Program-made: the position numbers and the translations under genes
Assembly: GCF_014656295.1 (NCBI RefSeq)
Contig: NZ_BNCD01000022.1
Span: forward strand, 1 to 64,000
Direction: 5' to 3'
DNA length: 64,000 nt
Source of the DNA: Streptomyces sulfonofaciens
GTDB taxonomy: Bacteria; Actinomycetota; Actinomycetes; Streptomycetales; Streptomycetaceae
Part shown: piece after piece, positions 36,087-44,990 of the stretch
How the letters are laid out: each line of letters begins with the position of its first letter
How positions within the stretch are numbered: position 1 is the first letter of the stretch
Notes under the pieces: generated by a model
Database searches by the model: none
What the model saw: only the letters and a program-made list of their open reading frames with translations
What the model was told of the DNA's origin: nothing

Positions 36087-37595
36087 TCAGCACCGCCTGA
36101 GGCCGAGAACGCCGAACTCGTGGTCCGCCCAGATCGAGCGGGAGGTCTCCTCGGGGTAGGGCACGGTCGACGCCTCGCGGTCGTAGACGCGGGTGAGCCG
36201 GCGGCGTCCGTCGAACCGGGGCCAGCCGGGCTCTCCCGTGGCGGCGAACCGCACCCAGGCGTCACGCATGTCGCGGGAGACGCGTTCCGCCTCCTCGCCG
36301 GGGTCAGGACCGAGGAGGAGCGTGGACAGCATGGGGCCGCGCAGGTTGCCCAGTACGAGCAGCGTGTCGAGGCTGTGCGCGGCACCCAGCGGCGTGGGGG
36401 ACCAGTCGAGTGTGTACATGCGTGTCCGTCCGCCGCCTGCCGCGTGCGCCTCGGCGAGTTTCAGGGTGGGCATGCGGAAGAACCAGTCGGAGCTGACGAG
36501 TTCGTGGAGTCGGCCGAAAGTGGCGGTGGGGTGGGCGGTGCGATAGGCCGCTCCCCCCGTCGGGCCGGGACCGAACGCCTCCAGGGCCGCGGCCGCCTGC
36601 TCGGCGGTCACTCCCCGTGGCCCACCCCCGTTCAACGTGGTGAACAGGCGGAACTCGTCCCGGGTGTGTCCGGCGAGCAGGTCGACGTCGCGGCTGGCCC
36701 CCGCACGGAGAGCGTCCCAAGGCGATGCGGGAAGGACGTCACCGTCGACGACCGGTGAGTACGGCGTCGGGGTACGGCTCAGTACTCCCCAGCGGTCGGC
36801 GAATTCCGCCATCTTCCGCGTGACCGCGTCACCGGCTGCCTGGAGCCGCGCGGGCGGCACGGTGGCCAGGTCGGACACGGTGGGGCGCAGTCCGAACTCA
36901 CCCGCGACCGTGGCACCGACGTCGGCTGCCAACGCGCGGGAGAGGAACGTACCGGGGACGCTCTGGGCCACGGCGCGGCGGAAGAGGCCCCTGGCCGAGG
37001 GCATGGCGAGCAGTGCGGCGATCGAACCGGCCCCGGCCGACTGGCCGAAGACGGTGATGTTGCCCGGGTCCCCGCCGAAGGCGGCGATGTTCTGACGCAC
37101 CCAGCGCAGGGCGGCGACCTGGTCCAGCAGGCCGCGGTTGTCGGGTGCTCCCTCGATGTGCGCGAAGCCCTCCATCCCGACGCGGTAGTTCAGGCTGACG
37201 TAGACGACGCCCTCCCGGGCGATGGCCGACCCGTCGTACATCGGGTCGGCCGACGTCCCCATGAGGTAGGCGCCACCGTGTATCCAGACCATCACGGGCA
37301 GGTTCGCGGTGCCGGGATCGGGCGACCACACGTTGAGGGTGAGCCAGTCGCCTGACCCGTCCGGCACGGGCGCGGGAGAAGCGGGATCGGCGAACACGGT
37401 GGACTGCGGAACGGAAGGGCCGAACCGGTCCGCGTCGCGGACGCCGTCCCACGGCTCCGCGGCCTTGGGGGCTGAGAAGCGGCGGGGCCCCAGCGGAGGT
37501 TGGGCGAAGGGGATACCGCGGAAGAGGGCAAGGCGGCCTTCGTACCGGCCTCGTACCACGCCGTTGGCGGTACGCACTTCGGGGCTCTGACGCAT
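36087..37595 (-). CDS. Type B carboxylesterase
   Basis: About 502 residues, the usual length of the carboxylesterase/lipase family. N-terminal FRGIPFAQPPLGPRRF, oxyanion-loop IHGGAYLMG, nucleophile VFGQSAGAGS (GxSxG), and later catalytic acid and His regions are visible. It hydrolyses ester bonds of unknown substrate. No signal peptide, so cytoplasmic. ATG at 37595 has GGGAGAAGGA just upstream. A quadruple half-site operator lies about 305 bases upstream and probably governs its transcript. Confidence 0.88.
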   Translation of the reverse strand: MRQSPEVRTANGVVRGRYEGRLALFRGIPFAQPPLGPRRFSAPKAAEPWDGVRDADRFGPSVPQSTVFADPASPAPVPDGSGDWLTLNVWSPDPGTANLPVMVWIHGGAYLMGTSADPMYDGSAIAREGVVYVSLNYRVGMEGFAHIEGAPDNRGLLDQVAALRWVRQNIAAFGGDPGNITVFGQSAGAGSIAALLAMPSARGLFRRAVAQSVPGTFLSRALAADVGATVAGEFGLRPTVSDLATVPPARLQAAGDAVTRKMAEFADRWGVLSRTPTPYSPVVDGDVLPASPWDALRAGASRDVDLLAGHTRDEFRLFTTLNGGGPRGVTAEQAAAALEAFGPGPTGGAAYRTAHPTATFGRLHELVSSDWFFRMPTLKLAEAHAAGGGRTRMYTLDWSPTPLGAAHSLDTLLVLGNLRGPMLSTLLLGPDPGEEAERVSRDMRDAWVRFAATGEPGWPRFDGRRRLTRVYDREASTVPYPEETSRSIWADHEFGVLGLRRC

Positions 37596-38230
37596 GTTCC
37601 TTCTCCCGAGGACGGTGGGCGGGGCGTTGGGGTCCTGCTGTGCGCCTGGACGGGGCAGTCGCCTCCGGCACGATCACCTGCCGCGCGGTGCCGGCGGGCG
37701 AGGTCTCCCGTGCCCGGGGCGCAGCCGGAGGCGGCCGGACCGCAGCCCGCAGCGGGACCGGTGCATGCCCCGACGAGGCAGCACAGCCCGAATGCGGCGG
37801 CGAGAGAGGTCGTCCGGGCTTGCGGCGGCGGGCGGCTGGAGTCCGCACGCCGCCACGGGATCCCGCCGTCCGGCCGGCGGGTCCTGCTTCCGCCCGACAT
37901 TAACGCAATGCCCTTGCGTTGTCTAACGCAAGGGCATTGCGTTGAGGTGGAGGGCAGCAGCTCCGGCTCCCTGCTCGGAGCCCGGTTCGGCACCAGGGCG
38001 ACCCGCTCGCCCCGGGTGCCTGCGACGACGGCAGCCCAGGCTCGTGCATGGTCCCGGTCGGCCCGGACGTCTGGCTCCGTGCGTCGCCGCGGCCCACCGG
38101 CGGCTTCCACGGTGGCTCGCGTTTTCCGGTCGGCGGCCTCCACGGCGGCGCGCGTTTCCCGGTCGGTTCTCCCGCCGGGGGCGAGGCGTGCGCGCCGTGG
38201 CCCCGGATGTGCGGTGCGCGGCACCCGCGG
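37596..38230. other. Gap upstream of the esterase
   Basis: About 300 bases between the operator and the esterase start contain a minus-strand open frame from ATG at 37900 with a hydrophobic segment (LAAAFGLCCLVGACTG), but it lacks a recognisable family and runs through the esterase start, so I do not call it a gene. The rest, 37944-38230, shows nothing. Confidence 0.4.
37902..37943. promoter_or_regulatory. Quadruple half-site palindromic operator
   Basis: AACGCAA-TGCCC-TTGCGTT (37902-37920), GTCT, AACGCAA-GGGCA-TTGCGTT (37925-37943). Each 19-base unit is a palindrome, and the two units are also exact reverse complements of each other. This is typical of two dimers of a TetR- or MarR-type repressor binding side by side. 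On the minus strand it lies upstream of the carboxylesterase. No matching regulator gene is adjacent. Confidence 0.65.
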
Positions 38231-38267
38231 GGGACCGGCACGGGTGCATGGCACCTGTGCCGGTCCC
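38231..38267 (-). terminator. Terminator after the PQQ-domain kinase gene
   Basis: GGGACCGGCACGGGTGC (38231-38247), 3-base loop, GCACCTGTGCCGGTCCC (38251-38267): a 17-bp stem with a single mismatch, about 47 bases beyond the kinase stop codon. Confidence 0.7.
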
Positions 38268-38313
38268 GCACACCCGGGGCAGCCGGCGGCGGCCGCTCTC
38301 CCGCCCCGCGAGG

Positions 38314-40602
38314 TCACACGCGCACCACCCACACCGTGCCGCTGCCGTCGAGGATGGCGATCGAGTTGCCGCTCGCGGCGGGCTCGCTCATGGCCGTGCT
38401 GTCGAACTGCCCTGTCCAGAGGGTTCGGCCGTGCTCCACTCCGACGATCCGCGTGCTGGTCCAGCGCTGGAGCACGCGTGCCTGCCCCGTTTCGGAGAGC
38501 AGGGCGTATTCGCCGGTGGTCTGCACTCTCGGGGCATCGGCGCGCCACCGTTGCCTGCCGTCGTCGGCGGCCAGGCACACCGGTCCCGATCCCGTGGGCA
38601 GGACGAACCCGCCCGCCACGCTCGTCGTCCCCTGTTCCTGCAGGTCGACCTGCTGGTATGTACTCCCGTAGGTCCAGGTCTGCTCGCCGGTGAGTCCGTT
38701 CAGCGCGGTCGGTCTTTGCCGGGACCCCGCGGCCAGCGGAAGGAAGACCGTGGTGCCCGACACCAGCTCGTCGAGCGGCTGGAAGGCCCCGGAGACGAAG
38801 GTGTCCGGTTTGGTCTTCTTGAACGGGCTCCGCCACATCACCTCGCCTGTGTCCGCCTTGCGGCAGACGAGGTCGACGGGGGCCGTCCTTCCGGCCTCGT
38901 AGCACAGCAGGCCCTCGCCCAGGGGCTGTGCCAGGTCGCCCTGCGGCTGGAAGCCGGAGCGCGTCCACAGCTTCTTGCCCGTCTTGCCGAGTACCGCGGT
39001 TCCGCCGCTGCACAGGATGAGGTCGCCGGCCGGCATCAACGAGGCGTCGTAGGGGGAGGACACGTCGATCACCCACCGCTGTTCGCCGGTGCGCGGATCG
39101 ACTCCGATCACCAGACCGTCCTCTCCGCTGATCAGCAGGCCGCTGGGCCGGTGCACATGCAGCCCCATGGCACTGAGGGAGAGTGACCGCTGCCACCGGC
39201 GCTCGCCGGTGGCGGCGTCGAAGGCGTGCACCTGTCCACCTTTGTGATCGGAGTCGTCGGTCAGGGCGAGTACCGTGCCGCGGACGACCGTGAAGCGTGT
39301 CTCCCGGGCCCAGCGCACGTGGAGGGCCACCTTCCACAGGGGCTTGCCGGTGGCAAGGTCGAAGGTGTGGAGTGCGGCGGTCTCCTTGTAGTAGTGGCCG
39401 GCGGCCACATGACACCGGCCGTCGGCGAGGACGACGTCAGGACCGTCGGAGTTGATCACGTCGACGTCTGCGATCTTCTGCGACCAGGCGACCGGGTCCC
39501 GCTCGGGGTCACCGGTCAGGTACATCGCCGCCGCCCCTCCGGCGACCGCGACCGCGGCGACGCCCGCGCCGCGCACGAGCAGGTCGCGCCGGCTCATGCC
39601 CGCTCCACCGGACGGCCCGGCGGGGGCCTGAACCGTGGAGGCCGCAGCGAGATCGCCGGACACCGGGGCGGCCAAGGACGTGGAAGCCGCCCCGTGCTCC
39701 CCCCGGTCGGCGACGGTGGGGGTGTAGCGACGGGCCGCGGGTACGGCCTGCGGCACACCACCGAGGCGCCGCAGCTCGTCGGCGAGCACGGCGGCCGACT
39801 CGTGTCGCTCGCGGGGGTCCTTGGCCAGCAGCCGACCGACCAGGCGGTCCCACGGTGCGGAGACACCCGGCACGAGGCTGCTCGGCGCGGGAGGCGGATC
39901 GTGCAGGTGCGCCGTGACATACCCGAGGGTGTCCGGGGCGTCGAACGGCAGCCGTCCGGTCAGCAGTTCGAACAGCACACACCCGAGGGAGTACAGGTCG
40001 CTGCGCTGCTCGGGACGCCCGCGTGCCTGCTCCGGTGCCATGTACGCGGCCGTGCCCACCATGAACCCGGTGTGGGTCAGCCGGTCACCGCTGGCCGAGG
40101 GGTCGGCGGCGCGGGCGATGCCGAAGTCGAGCACCTTCAGGGTGCCCGAGGCCGCGACGAACAGGTTCGCGGGCTTGATGTCGCGGTGGAGGACGCCGGC
40201 GGCATGGGCCTCGCCCAGCGCCTCGCACACCTGCGCCCCCCACCGCGCCACCTCCTCTTCGCCGACAGGTCCGCGCCGGACGACGGAGTCCAGGCCCTCG
40301 CCCCGGAGCAGTTCCATCACGAGGAACGGCGTCGTGCCCTCGCCGGTGGCTGCCTCACCGAGGTCGTGGACGGTGACGATATGAGGATGCTGAAGCGCGG
40401 CGGTGATCCGCGCCTCCCGCAGGAACCGGGCACGCGCCTCGTCGGCCCGACTGCCGCCACCCGCAAGGATCGAGATCACCTTGACCGCGACCGGCCGCCG
40501 CAGACTGGTGTCCTGCGCCTCCCACACCTCGCCCATCCCGCCGCGCCCCAGCGGGCGGACCAGGCGGTAGCGGTCAGCGAGTATCAGATCCCGGTCGTCC
40601 AC
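38314..40602 (-). CDS. Serine/threonine protein kinase with PQQ-like beta-propeller sensor
   Basis: About 762 residues. PknB-type kinase domain (about 10-280): LGRGGMGEVW, VAVKVI (Lys 41), VLHRDIKPAN (Asp 141), VLDFGIARA and GTAAYMAPEQ. A linker ends in MSRRDLLVRGAG (336-347), then one membrane span and an external domain of PQQ/quinoprotein-like repeats (LATGKPLWKV, AATGERRWQRS, PRTGEQRWVID, LTGEQTWTYG). The propeller probably senses a wall or extracellular ligand. GTG at 40602. It is of a different sensor class from the two kinases at the window start. Confidence 0.9.
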   Translation of the reverse strand: MDDRDLILADRYRLVRPLGRGGMGEVWEAQDTSLRRPVAVKVISILAGGGSRADEARARFLREARITAALQHPHIVTVHDLGEAATGEGTTPFLVMELLRGEGLDSVVRRGPVGEEEVARWGAQVCEALGEAHAAGVLHRDIKPANLFVAASGTLKVLDFGIARAADPSASGDRLTHTGFMVGTAAYMAPEQARGRPEQRSDLYSLGCVLFELLTGRLPFDAPDTLGYVTAHLHDPPPAPSSLVPGVSAPWDRLVGRLLAKDPRERHESAAVLADELRRLGGVPQAVPAARRYTPTVADRGEHGAASTSLAAPVSGDLAAASTVQAPAGPSGGAGMSRRDLLVRGAGVAAVAVAGGAAAMYLTGDPERDPVAWSQKIADVDVINSDGPDVVLADGRCHVAAGHYYKETAALHTFDLATGKPLWKVALHVRWARETRFTVVRGTVLALTDDSDHKGGQVHAFDAATGERRWQRSLSLSAMGLHVHRPSGLLISGEDGLVIGVDPRTGEQRWVIDVSSPYDASLMPAGDLILCSGGTAVLGKTGKKLWTRSGFQPQGDLAQPLGEGLLCYEAGRTAPVDLVCRKADTGEVMWRSPFKKTKPDTFVSGAFQPLDELVSGTTVFLPLAAGSRQRPTALNGLTGEQTWTYGSTYQQVDLQEQGTTSVAGGFVLPTGSGPVCLAADDGRQRWRADAPRVQTTGEYALLSETGQARVLQRWTSTRIVGVEHGRTLWTGQFDSTAMSEPAASGNSIAILDGSGTVWVVRV

Positions 40603-41138
40603 GGTCCCAAGCCCCCCGGCGGTAAGCGGTTCTCACTCGGCAGCGTAGACCGTGCCCCCAGACGGCACGGGACCCGGGCGACAGCGGACACCGCCCGTCT
40701 TCCCGCGCAGGAGCGCACCGGCCACCGGTCCCGTGCCCCCTGCGGTGTCCCGGCCGGCCCCGGAGCCGGTCGACCCGGCACGTCGGGCGCCGTCCGCCGC
40801 TTCGGCCCCCGGCCGGACACCACCTCCGCCACCTCCAGTCGGGCCAACCCCGTGTCCGCCCCGCTGAGTTCCCCGCGTGCACGCCCGGCGACCTCCGCCG
40901 GCAGCACCCGCTGCTCGATCGTCCACGTCAGCGCCTCCGCCACGGACTTCCCCTCCCGGACCGGACCTTCCCACCGCAACCCACGACGACAGGAACACCG
41001 ATGCCGCGATGTGACCGAACGGGTTGGGGGCGGGCCTTCAGCTCCTGCCTGCCACCGGCCATGTCCCGGTCGGCGAGGAGTACCCCCTGCACACCATGCC
41101 ACCCCCCGGCGACCTGGGCAGAGCAGGACGGGAGCCGT
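40603..41138. other. Gap with an unresolved minus-strand open frame
   Basis: A minus-strand frame contains SVAEALTWTIEQRVLPAEVA followed by GRARGELSGADTGLARLEVA, which looks protein-like around 40830-40960, but there is no clear start, end or family. It may be a gene remnant. Confidence 0.35.
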
Positions 41139-41978
41139 TCATTGGAGGAGGAGGCGCAGCGCCTCGTGGGAAGGAGAGCCCGGCTCCGCGGTGTAGGCGA
41201 TCAGTTGCTGGTCGGGGTGGGTGTCGACGGAGAACTGCTGGACGTCGAGGGTGAGGGGCCCGGCGACCGGGTGGCGGTAGGTCTTGGCGAGCTGCCGCGG
41301 CCCGCGCACGCGGTGGTCGGCCCACCACGCACGGAAGTCCGCGTCGTGGACGCTGAGTTCACCCACCAGCGCGCTCAGGGACGGATCGCGGGGGGCGCGT
41401 CCTGCCTCCATGCGCAGGACGGCGACGCACTCGCGGGCGGCACGCGACCAGTCCGCATACAGGGCCCGGAAGGCGTCGTCCAGGAAGGTCAGCCGGATCA
41501 GGTTGCGCTCGGCCGGGGACAGGGCGCCGAAGTCGGTCAGCAGGGCGGCAGCCCCCCGGTTCCAGGCGAGCACGTCCATGCGGCGGTTCAGCACCATCGC
41601 CGGGACGTCGGGCATCGTGTCCAGCAACTGCCGCAGCCGCGGGCCGGCCTCCGGTCGGCCCGGCTGCCGTGCCGCGGTGGCGGGAGCGACGTCGGCGACG
41701 GTGAGCAGGTAGTCCCGTTCGTCCGGGGCGAGCTGGAGCGCGTCGGCGAGCGCGTACAGGACCGGACGGGAGACACGGCGGGTGCGCCCCTGTTCCAGCC
41801 GGACGACGTAGTCGACGCTCACATGCGCGAGCTGGGCCAGCTCCTCACGGCGCAGGCCCGGCACACGGCGCAGCCGCCCGTCGTCCGCCAGCCCCGCCTG
41901 GTGCGGGTCAAGAGCGGCACGGCGGGAGCGCAGGAACTCGCCCAGCGCGCTGCCGCCGGGAGCGTCACGGTGTCCCAT
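41139..41978 (-). CDS. XRE-family regulator with MmyB-like C-terminal domain
   Basis: About 279 residues. N-terminal helix-turn-helix (VPGLRREELAQLAHVSVDYVVRLEQGR), then the MmyB-like ligand domain (MPDVPAMVLNRRMDVLAWN, NLIRLTFLDDAFRALYADW, VDTHPDQQLIAYTAEPGS). Such regulators often control a divergent metabolic gene and may bind fatty-acyl ligands. ATG at 41978. It faces a dienelactone-hydrolase-like gene starting at 42152, with a 173-base divergent promoter region between, so that gene is its likely target. Confidence 0.88.
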   Translation of the reverse strand: MGHRDAPGGSALGEFLRSRRAALDPHQAGLADDGRLRRVPGLRREELAQLAHVSVDYVVRLEQGRTRRVSRPVLYALADALQLAPDERDYLLTVADVAPATAARQPGRPEAGPRLRQLLDTMPDVPAMVLNRRMDVLAWNRGAAALLTDFGALSPAERNLIRLTFLDDAFRALYADWSRAARECVAVLRMEAGRAPRDPSLSALVGELSVHDADFRAWWADHRVRGPRQLAKTYRHPVAGPLTLDVQQFSVDTHPDQQLIAYTAEPGSPSHEALRLLLQ

Positions 41979-42151
41979 GCATTCAGTGTGCGCGCGCTCA
42001 CGGCCGTGTGCCTGGTACTGGGCTGCATAGGCAGGGCCCTCCCTGGCACCGCCTGCCCGGCGGCGCGACCGTTGAGGACGTGGCCAGCACACCGGACCGG
42101 CCACCGGGCTCACCGCGACCCGCACCTGCCACACCACTGGAGCACATCGCC

Positions 42152-43072
42152 ATGAGGGTGGATGTCACCTTCCCCAGCGCCGGCCTGAAGATCGCCGGTC
42201 ATCTCCACGTCCCCGACGGCGGGGCCGCGGGCCCGCGGCCCGCGATCGTCGTCGGCCACCCCGGCAGCGGCGTGAAGGAGCAGGCCGCCGGCCTGTACGC
42301 ACGGCGCCTGGCCGAGCGGGGTTTCGTCACCTTGGCGTTCGACGCCGCCTACCAGGGGCAGAGCGAGGGCGCACCGCGCGGCCTGGAGGACCCGGCCCAC
42401 CGGGTCGAGGACCACAAGGCCGCCGTCTCCTTCCTCACCACCCGTGAGGAGGTCGACCCGGAGCGCGTCGGTGTGTTGGGGATCTGCGCCTCCGGCGGGT
42501 ACGCCCTCGCCGCCGCTGCGACGGATCACCGCATCAGGGCCGTCGGCACCGTCAGCGCCGTCGACATCGGCCGCCAGTTCCGCCTCGGCGCCGACGGCAC
42601 CCAGGAACCCGCAGTCCTGCGGAGCATGCTGGAGGCGGCCGCGGCGGCACGCACCGCCGAGGCCCGCGGCGAGGGTGTGCGGACCTTCGGGCTGTTCCCC
42701 GACACCGAGGAGGAAGCGCGCCGAGGCGGCCCCCACGTCTTCGAGGGCTGGGAGTACTACTGCACCCCCCGGGCCCGACACCCGCGCTCGGCCAGGGCAC
42801 TGACCTGGACCAGCGTCGATCGCATGGCCGCCTTCGACGCCTTCCACCGCCTCGACCTGCTCGCCCCGCGCCCGCTGCAGATGATCGTCGGACGCGAGGC
42901 GGTGACCGCATGGATGAGCATCGAGGCGTTCCAGCGGGCCGCGGGTCCCAAGGACCTGCTCCGGATCGACGGTGCCACGCACTGCGACCTCTACGACAAG
43001 GACGAGTACGTCACGCCCGCGGTCGCCAGGCTGAGCGACTTCTTCGATGGCCGCCTCGCCGAGCACGGGTAG
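42152..43072 (+). CDS. Alpha/beta hydrolase, dienelactone-hydrolase-like
   Basis: About 306 residues. VVGHPGSGVKEQAAGLYARR (oxyanion region), AFDAAYQGQS, the elbow LGICASGGYAL, and ATHCDLYD near the C-terminus with the catalytic His. The elbow places Cys where Ser is usual, as in dienelactone hydrolases. ATG at 42152 is chosen for GGAG 9 bases upstream and because homology starts there; the frame is open further upstream. Divergent from the XRE regulator, its probable controller. Confidence 0.82.
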   Translation: MRVDVTFPSAGLKIAGHLHVPDGGAAGPRPAIVVGHPGSGVKEQAAGLYARRLAERGFVTLAFDAAYQGQSEGAPRGLEDPAHRVEDHKAAVSFLTTREEVDPERVGVLGICASGGYALAAAATDHRIRAVGTVSAVDIGRQFRLGADGTQEPAVLRSMLEAAAAARTAEARGEGVRTFGLFPDTEEEARRGGPHVFEGWEYYCTPRARHPRSARALTWTSVDRMAAFDAFHRLDLLAPRPLQMIVGREAVTAWMSIEAFQRAAGPKDLLRIDGATHCDLYDKDEYVTPAVARLSDFFDGRLAEHG

Positions 43073-43214
43073 TCGGCCGGCCCTGGACCCCCGACGGCGC
43101 AGCCACGCCAAGTCGACCCGGGCAGACGCCCACCGGAGCGCGGCGAAGCCCCTTGGGCACCGGCCGTGCAGCACCGGTGCGCGGCGGAGCGAGAACGTGG
43201 TGAGGCCGCCGGGG

Positions 43215-44990
43215 TCAACCGCCGGGAGCCTCCTGCACGGTGCCTGCCCCCGGGGCCGCGACGGTGTGGCACAGCAGCAGGCAGACGTCGTCGTCCCGTT
43301 CGGAGTCGTAGAGCATGGTCTTGAGCAGTGACTCGGCGGAGGCGTCCAGGTCCTGCTCCAAGTCCGCGGTGCCGAGTGCGCCGAGTGCCTGGGCGAGGCG
43401 TGCGATGCCGGGGTCGATGCCGAGGGTGCGCCGCTCGACGAGACCGTCGGTGTACAGGGCGAGCGTCGAGCCCGGCGGCAGGGTGACGGTGTGGTCCTCG
43501 TACCTGAAGGGCACGGGCACGCCGAGCATGACGCCCGGTTTCGCGTCCGTGACCTGCACGGTGCCGTCCGGGGCGCGGACGATGACGGGCGGATGGCCGG
43601 CGCTCGCCCAGACGACGTCCGGGTCGCCGGGGCGCAGGCGCACGATGACGGCGGTCGCGTACAGCTCGGGCTGCTGGTGCAGGAGCATGGCGTGCAGCCG
43701 GGTCAGGATCCGGCCCGGGCTGTCGCCCTCGACGGCGTAGGCGCGCAGCGCGGTGCGGAGTTGTCCCATCATCACCGCCGCACGCAGTCCGTGCCCGGTG
43801 ACGTCCCCTATGACCGCAAGGAGGCTCCCGTCGGGCTGCGGGAACGCGTCGTACCAGTCGCCGCCGATGTTGAGGCCACGGGTGGCGGGCAGGTAGCGGG
43901 CGGCCAGGCACACGTCCTTCGCGTTCGGCAGCTCCGTGAGCTGGGCGTGCTGGAGGGCCTCGGCGGTGTCCCTGTGCTGCTGGAAGCGGCGGGCGTTGTC
44001 GAGGGCGATGCCGGTGCGCCGGACCAGTTCGATCAGCATGACGCACGTGTCGGGATCGAAGCGGGGGCCGGGCGCGGTCAGTGTCAGGACGCCCACTATC
44101 CGGCGTGCGGTGATCGGGATGCACAGCAGCGGCCGGTCCGGGGACAGCACGGAGGGCGGCCGGTCGACGACGCCGGGCAGGCCGCCGGGGTGAGCGGCGG
44201 CGTGCTGAGGCCGGCCGGTGCGGGCGGCGGCCACCGCGGGGGCGGGGCGGCCGCTGCGGGCGACCGTGGTGCGCTTGCCGGCCGCGGGTATCTCCTCCTC
44301 GTCGAAGAGCCAGATGTCCACGTCGCTGGCGTACTCGGGGACCAGCAGGCCGGGCAGTTTGCGCAGGATGTCCTCGTGGTCGAGCGAGGCGGTGATGGTC
44401 GCGCTCGACTCGGCGAGGAAGTTCAGCAGATTGCGGGCGTTCTCCGCCTCGGCCCGTGCGGCCCGCTCCGCTTCGAGCAGTTCGCGCTGGGCCAGTGCGG
44501 TGGCGTCCAGCTCGGCGTGCAGCGCGAGGACACCCTGGTTCGTCTGGTGCAGTTCCTCGCGGTACAGGCCGACCAGCCTCTCCCGGTCGTCCAGCCGCTC
44601 CAGCACGGCGCCGATGTCCTCGCCCGCGGTCAAAACGTCCTCGGCCAGTTCGGCGGCGTCCGGGCCGGTCAGTTCGACGCTGCCCGGCGGCACCGGCTGG
44701 GCGCAGGTGAGCGTGTGCTGCCAGGGCGGCTGCCGGGGCCGGCCGACCGGGCGCAGGCAGACCGTGATCTGCCCGTCCTCGCCCCCGGCGGGTCTCCGGG
44801 TGGTGACGAGCAGTTCCCAGGCGCCACCCTGGCCGAGGCACTGGCGCAGTTGCACGGTGAGGTCGGTCAGGAATCGCGCGCGGTCCAGGACCGGTACGTC
44901 GGCAGCGGTCGTGAGGCGGGCGGCGATGGTGCGTGCGCGGGCCGCGTCGGCGGGCGAGCCGATCTTCCAGGTGGCGAAGGCAGCGGTCAT
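43215..44990 (-). CDS. SpoIIE/RsbU-type serine phosphatase with GAF domain
   Basis: About 591 residues. An N-terminal region of unknown type, a coiled coil (RERLVGLYREELHQTNQGVL to RAEAENARNLLNFLAES), a GAF domain (about 215-375) and a C-terminal PPM phosphatase with GGDWYDAF, VIGDVTGHGLRAAVMM, YTDGLVER and RDDDVCLLL, all metal-binding Asp present. RsbU-like enzymes dephosphorylate an anti-anti-sigma protein to release a stress sigma factor. ATG at 44990 overlaps the preceding stop (ATGA). Last gene of the rsb operon. Confidence 0.88.
   Translation of the reverse strand: MTAAFATWKIGSPADAARARTIAARLTTAADVPVLDRARFLTDLTVQLRQCLGQGGAWELLVTTRRPAGGEDGQITVCLRPVGRPRQPPWQHTLTCAQPVPPGSVELTGPDAAELAEDVLTAGEDIGAVLERLDDRERLVGLYREELHQTNQGVLALHAELDATALAQRELLEAERAARAEAENARNLLNFLAESSATITASLDHEDILRKLPGLLVPEYASDVDIWLFDEEEIPAAGKRTTVARSGRPAPAVAAARTGRPQHAAAHPGGLPGVVDRPPSVLSPDRPLLCIPITARRIVGVLTLTAPGPRFDPDTCVMLIELVRRTGIALDNARRFQQHRDTAEALQHAQLTELPNAKDVCLAARYLPATRGLNIGGDWYDAFPQPDGSLLAVIGDVTGHGLRAAVMMGQLRTALRAYAVEGDSPGRILTRLHAMLLHQQPELYATAVIVRLRPGDPDVVWASAGHPPVIVRAPDGTVQVTDAKPGVMLGVPVPFRYEDHTVTLPPGSTLALYTDGLVERRTLGIDPGIARLAQALGALGTADLEQDLDASAESLLKTMLYDSERDDDVCLLLCHTVAAPGAGTVQEAPGG

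Noticed and set aside
37596..37900. Minus-strand gene between the operator and the esterase
   Set aside because: A hydrophobic stretch exists but the frame runs into the esterase start with no stop, and no family is recognisable.
40603..41138. A 172-codon minus-strand gene upstream of the PQQ kinase
   Set aside because: Only a short stretch looks protein-like; start, end and composition do not support a gene, so it is left as a gap note.
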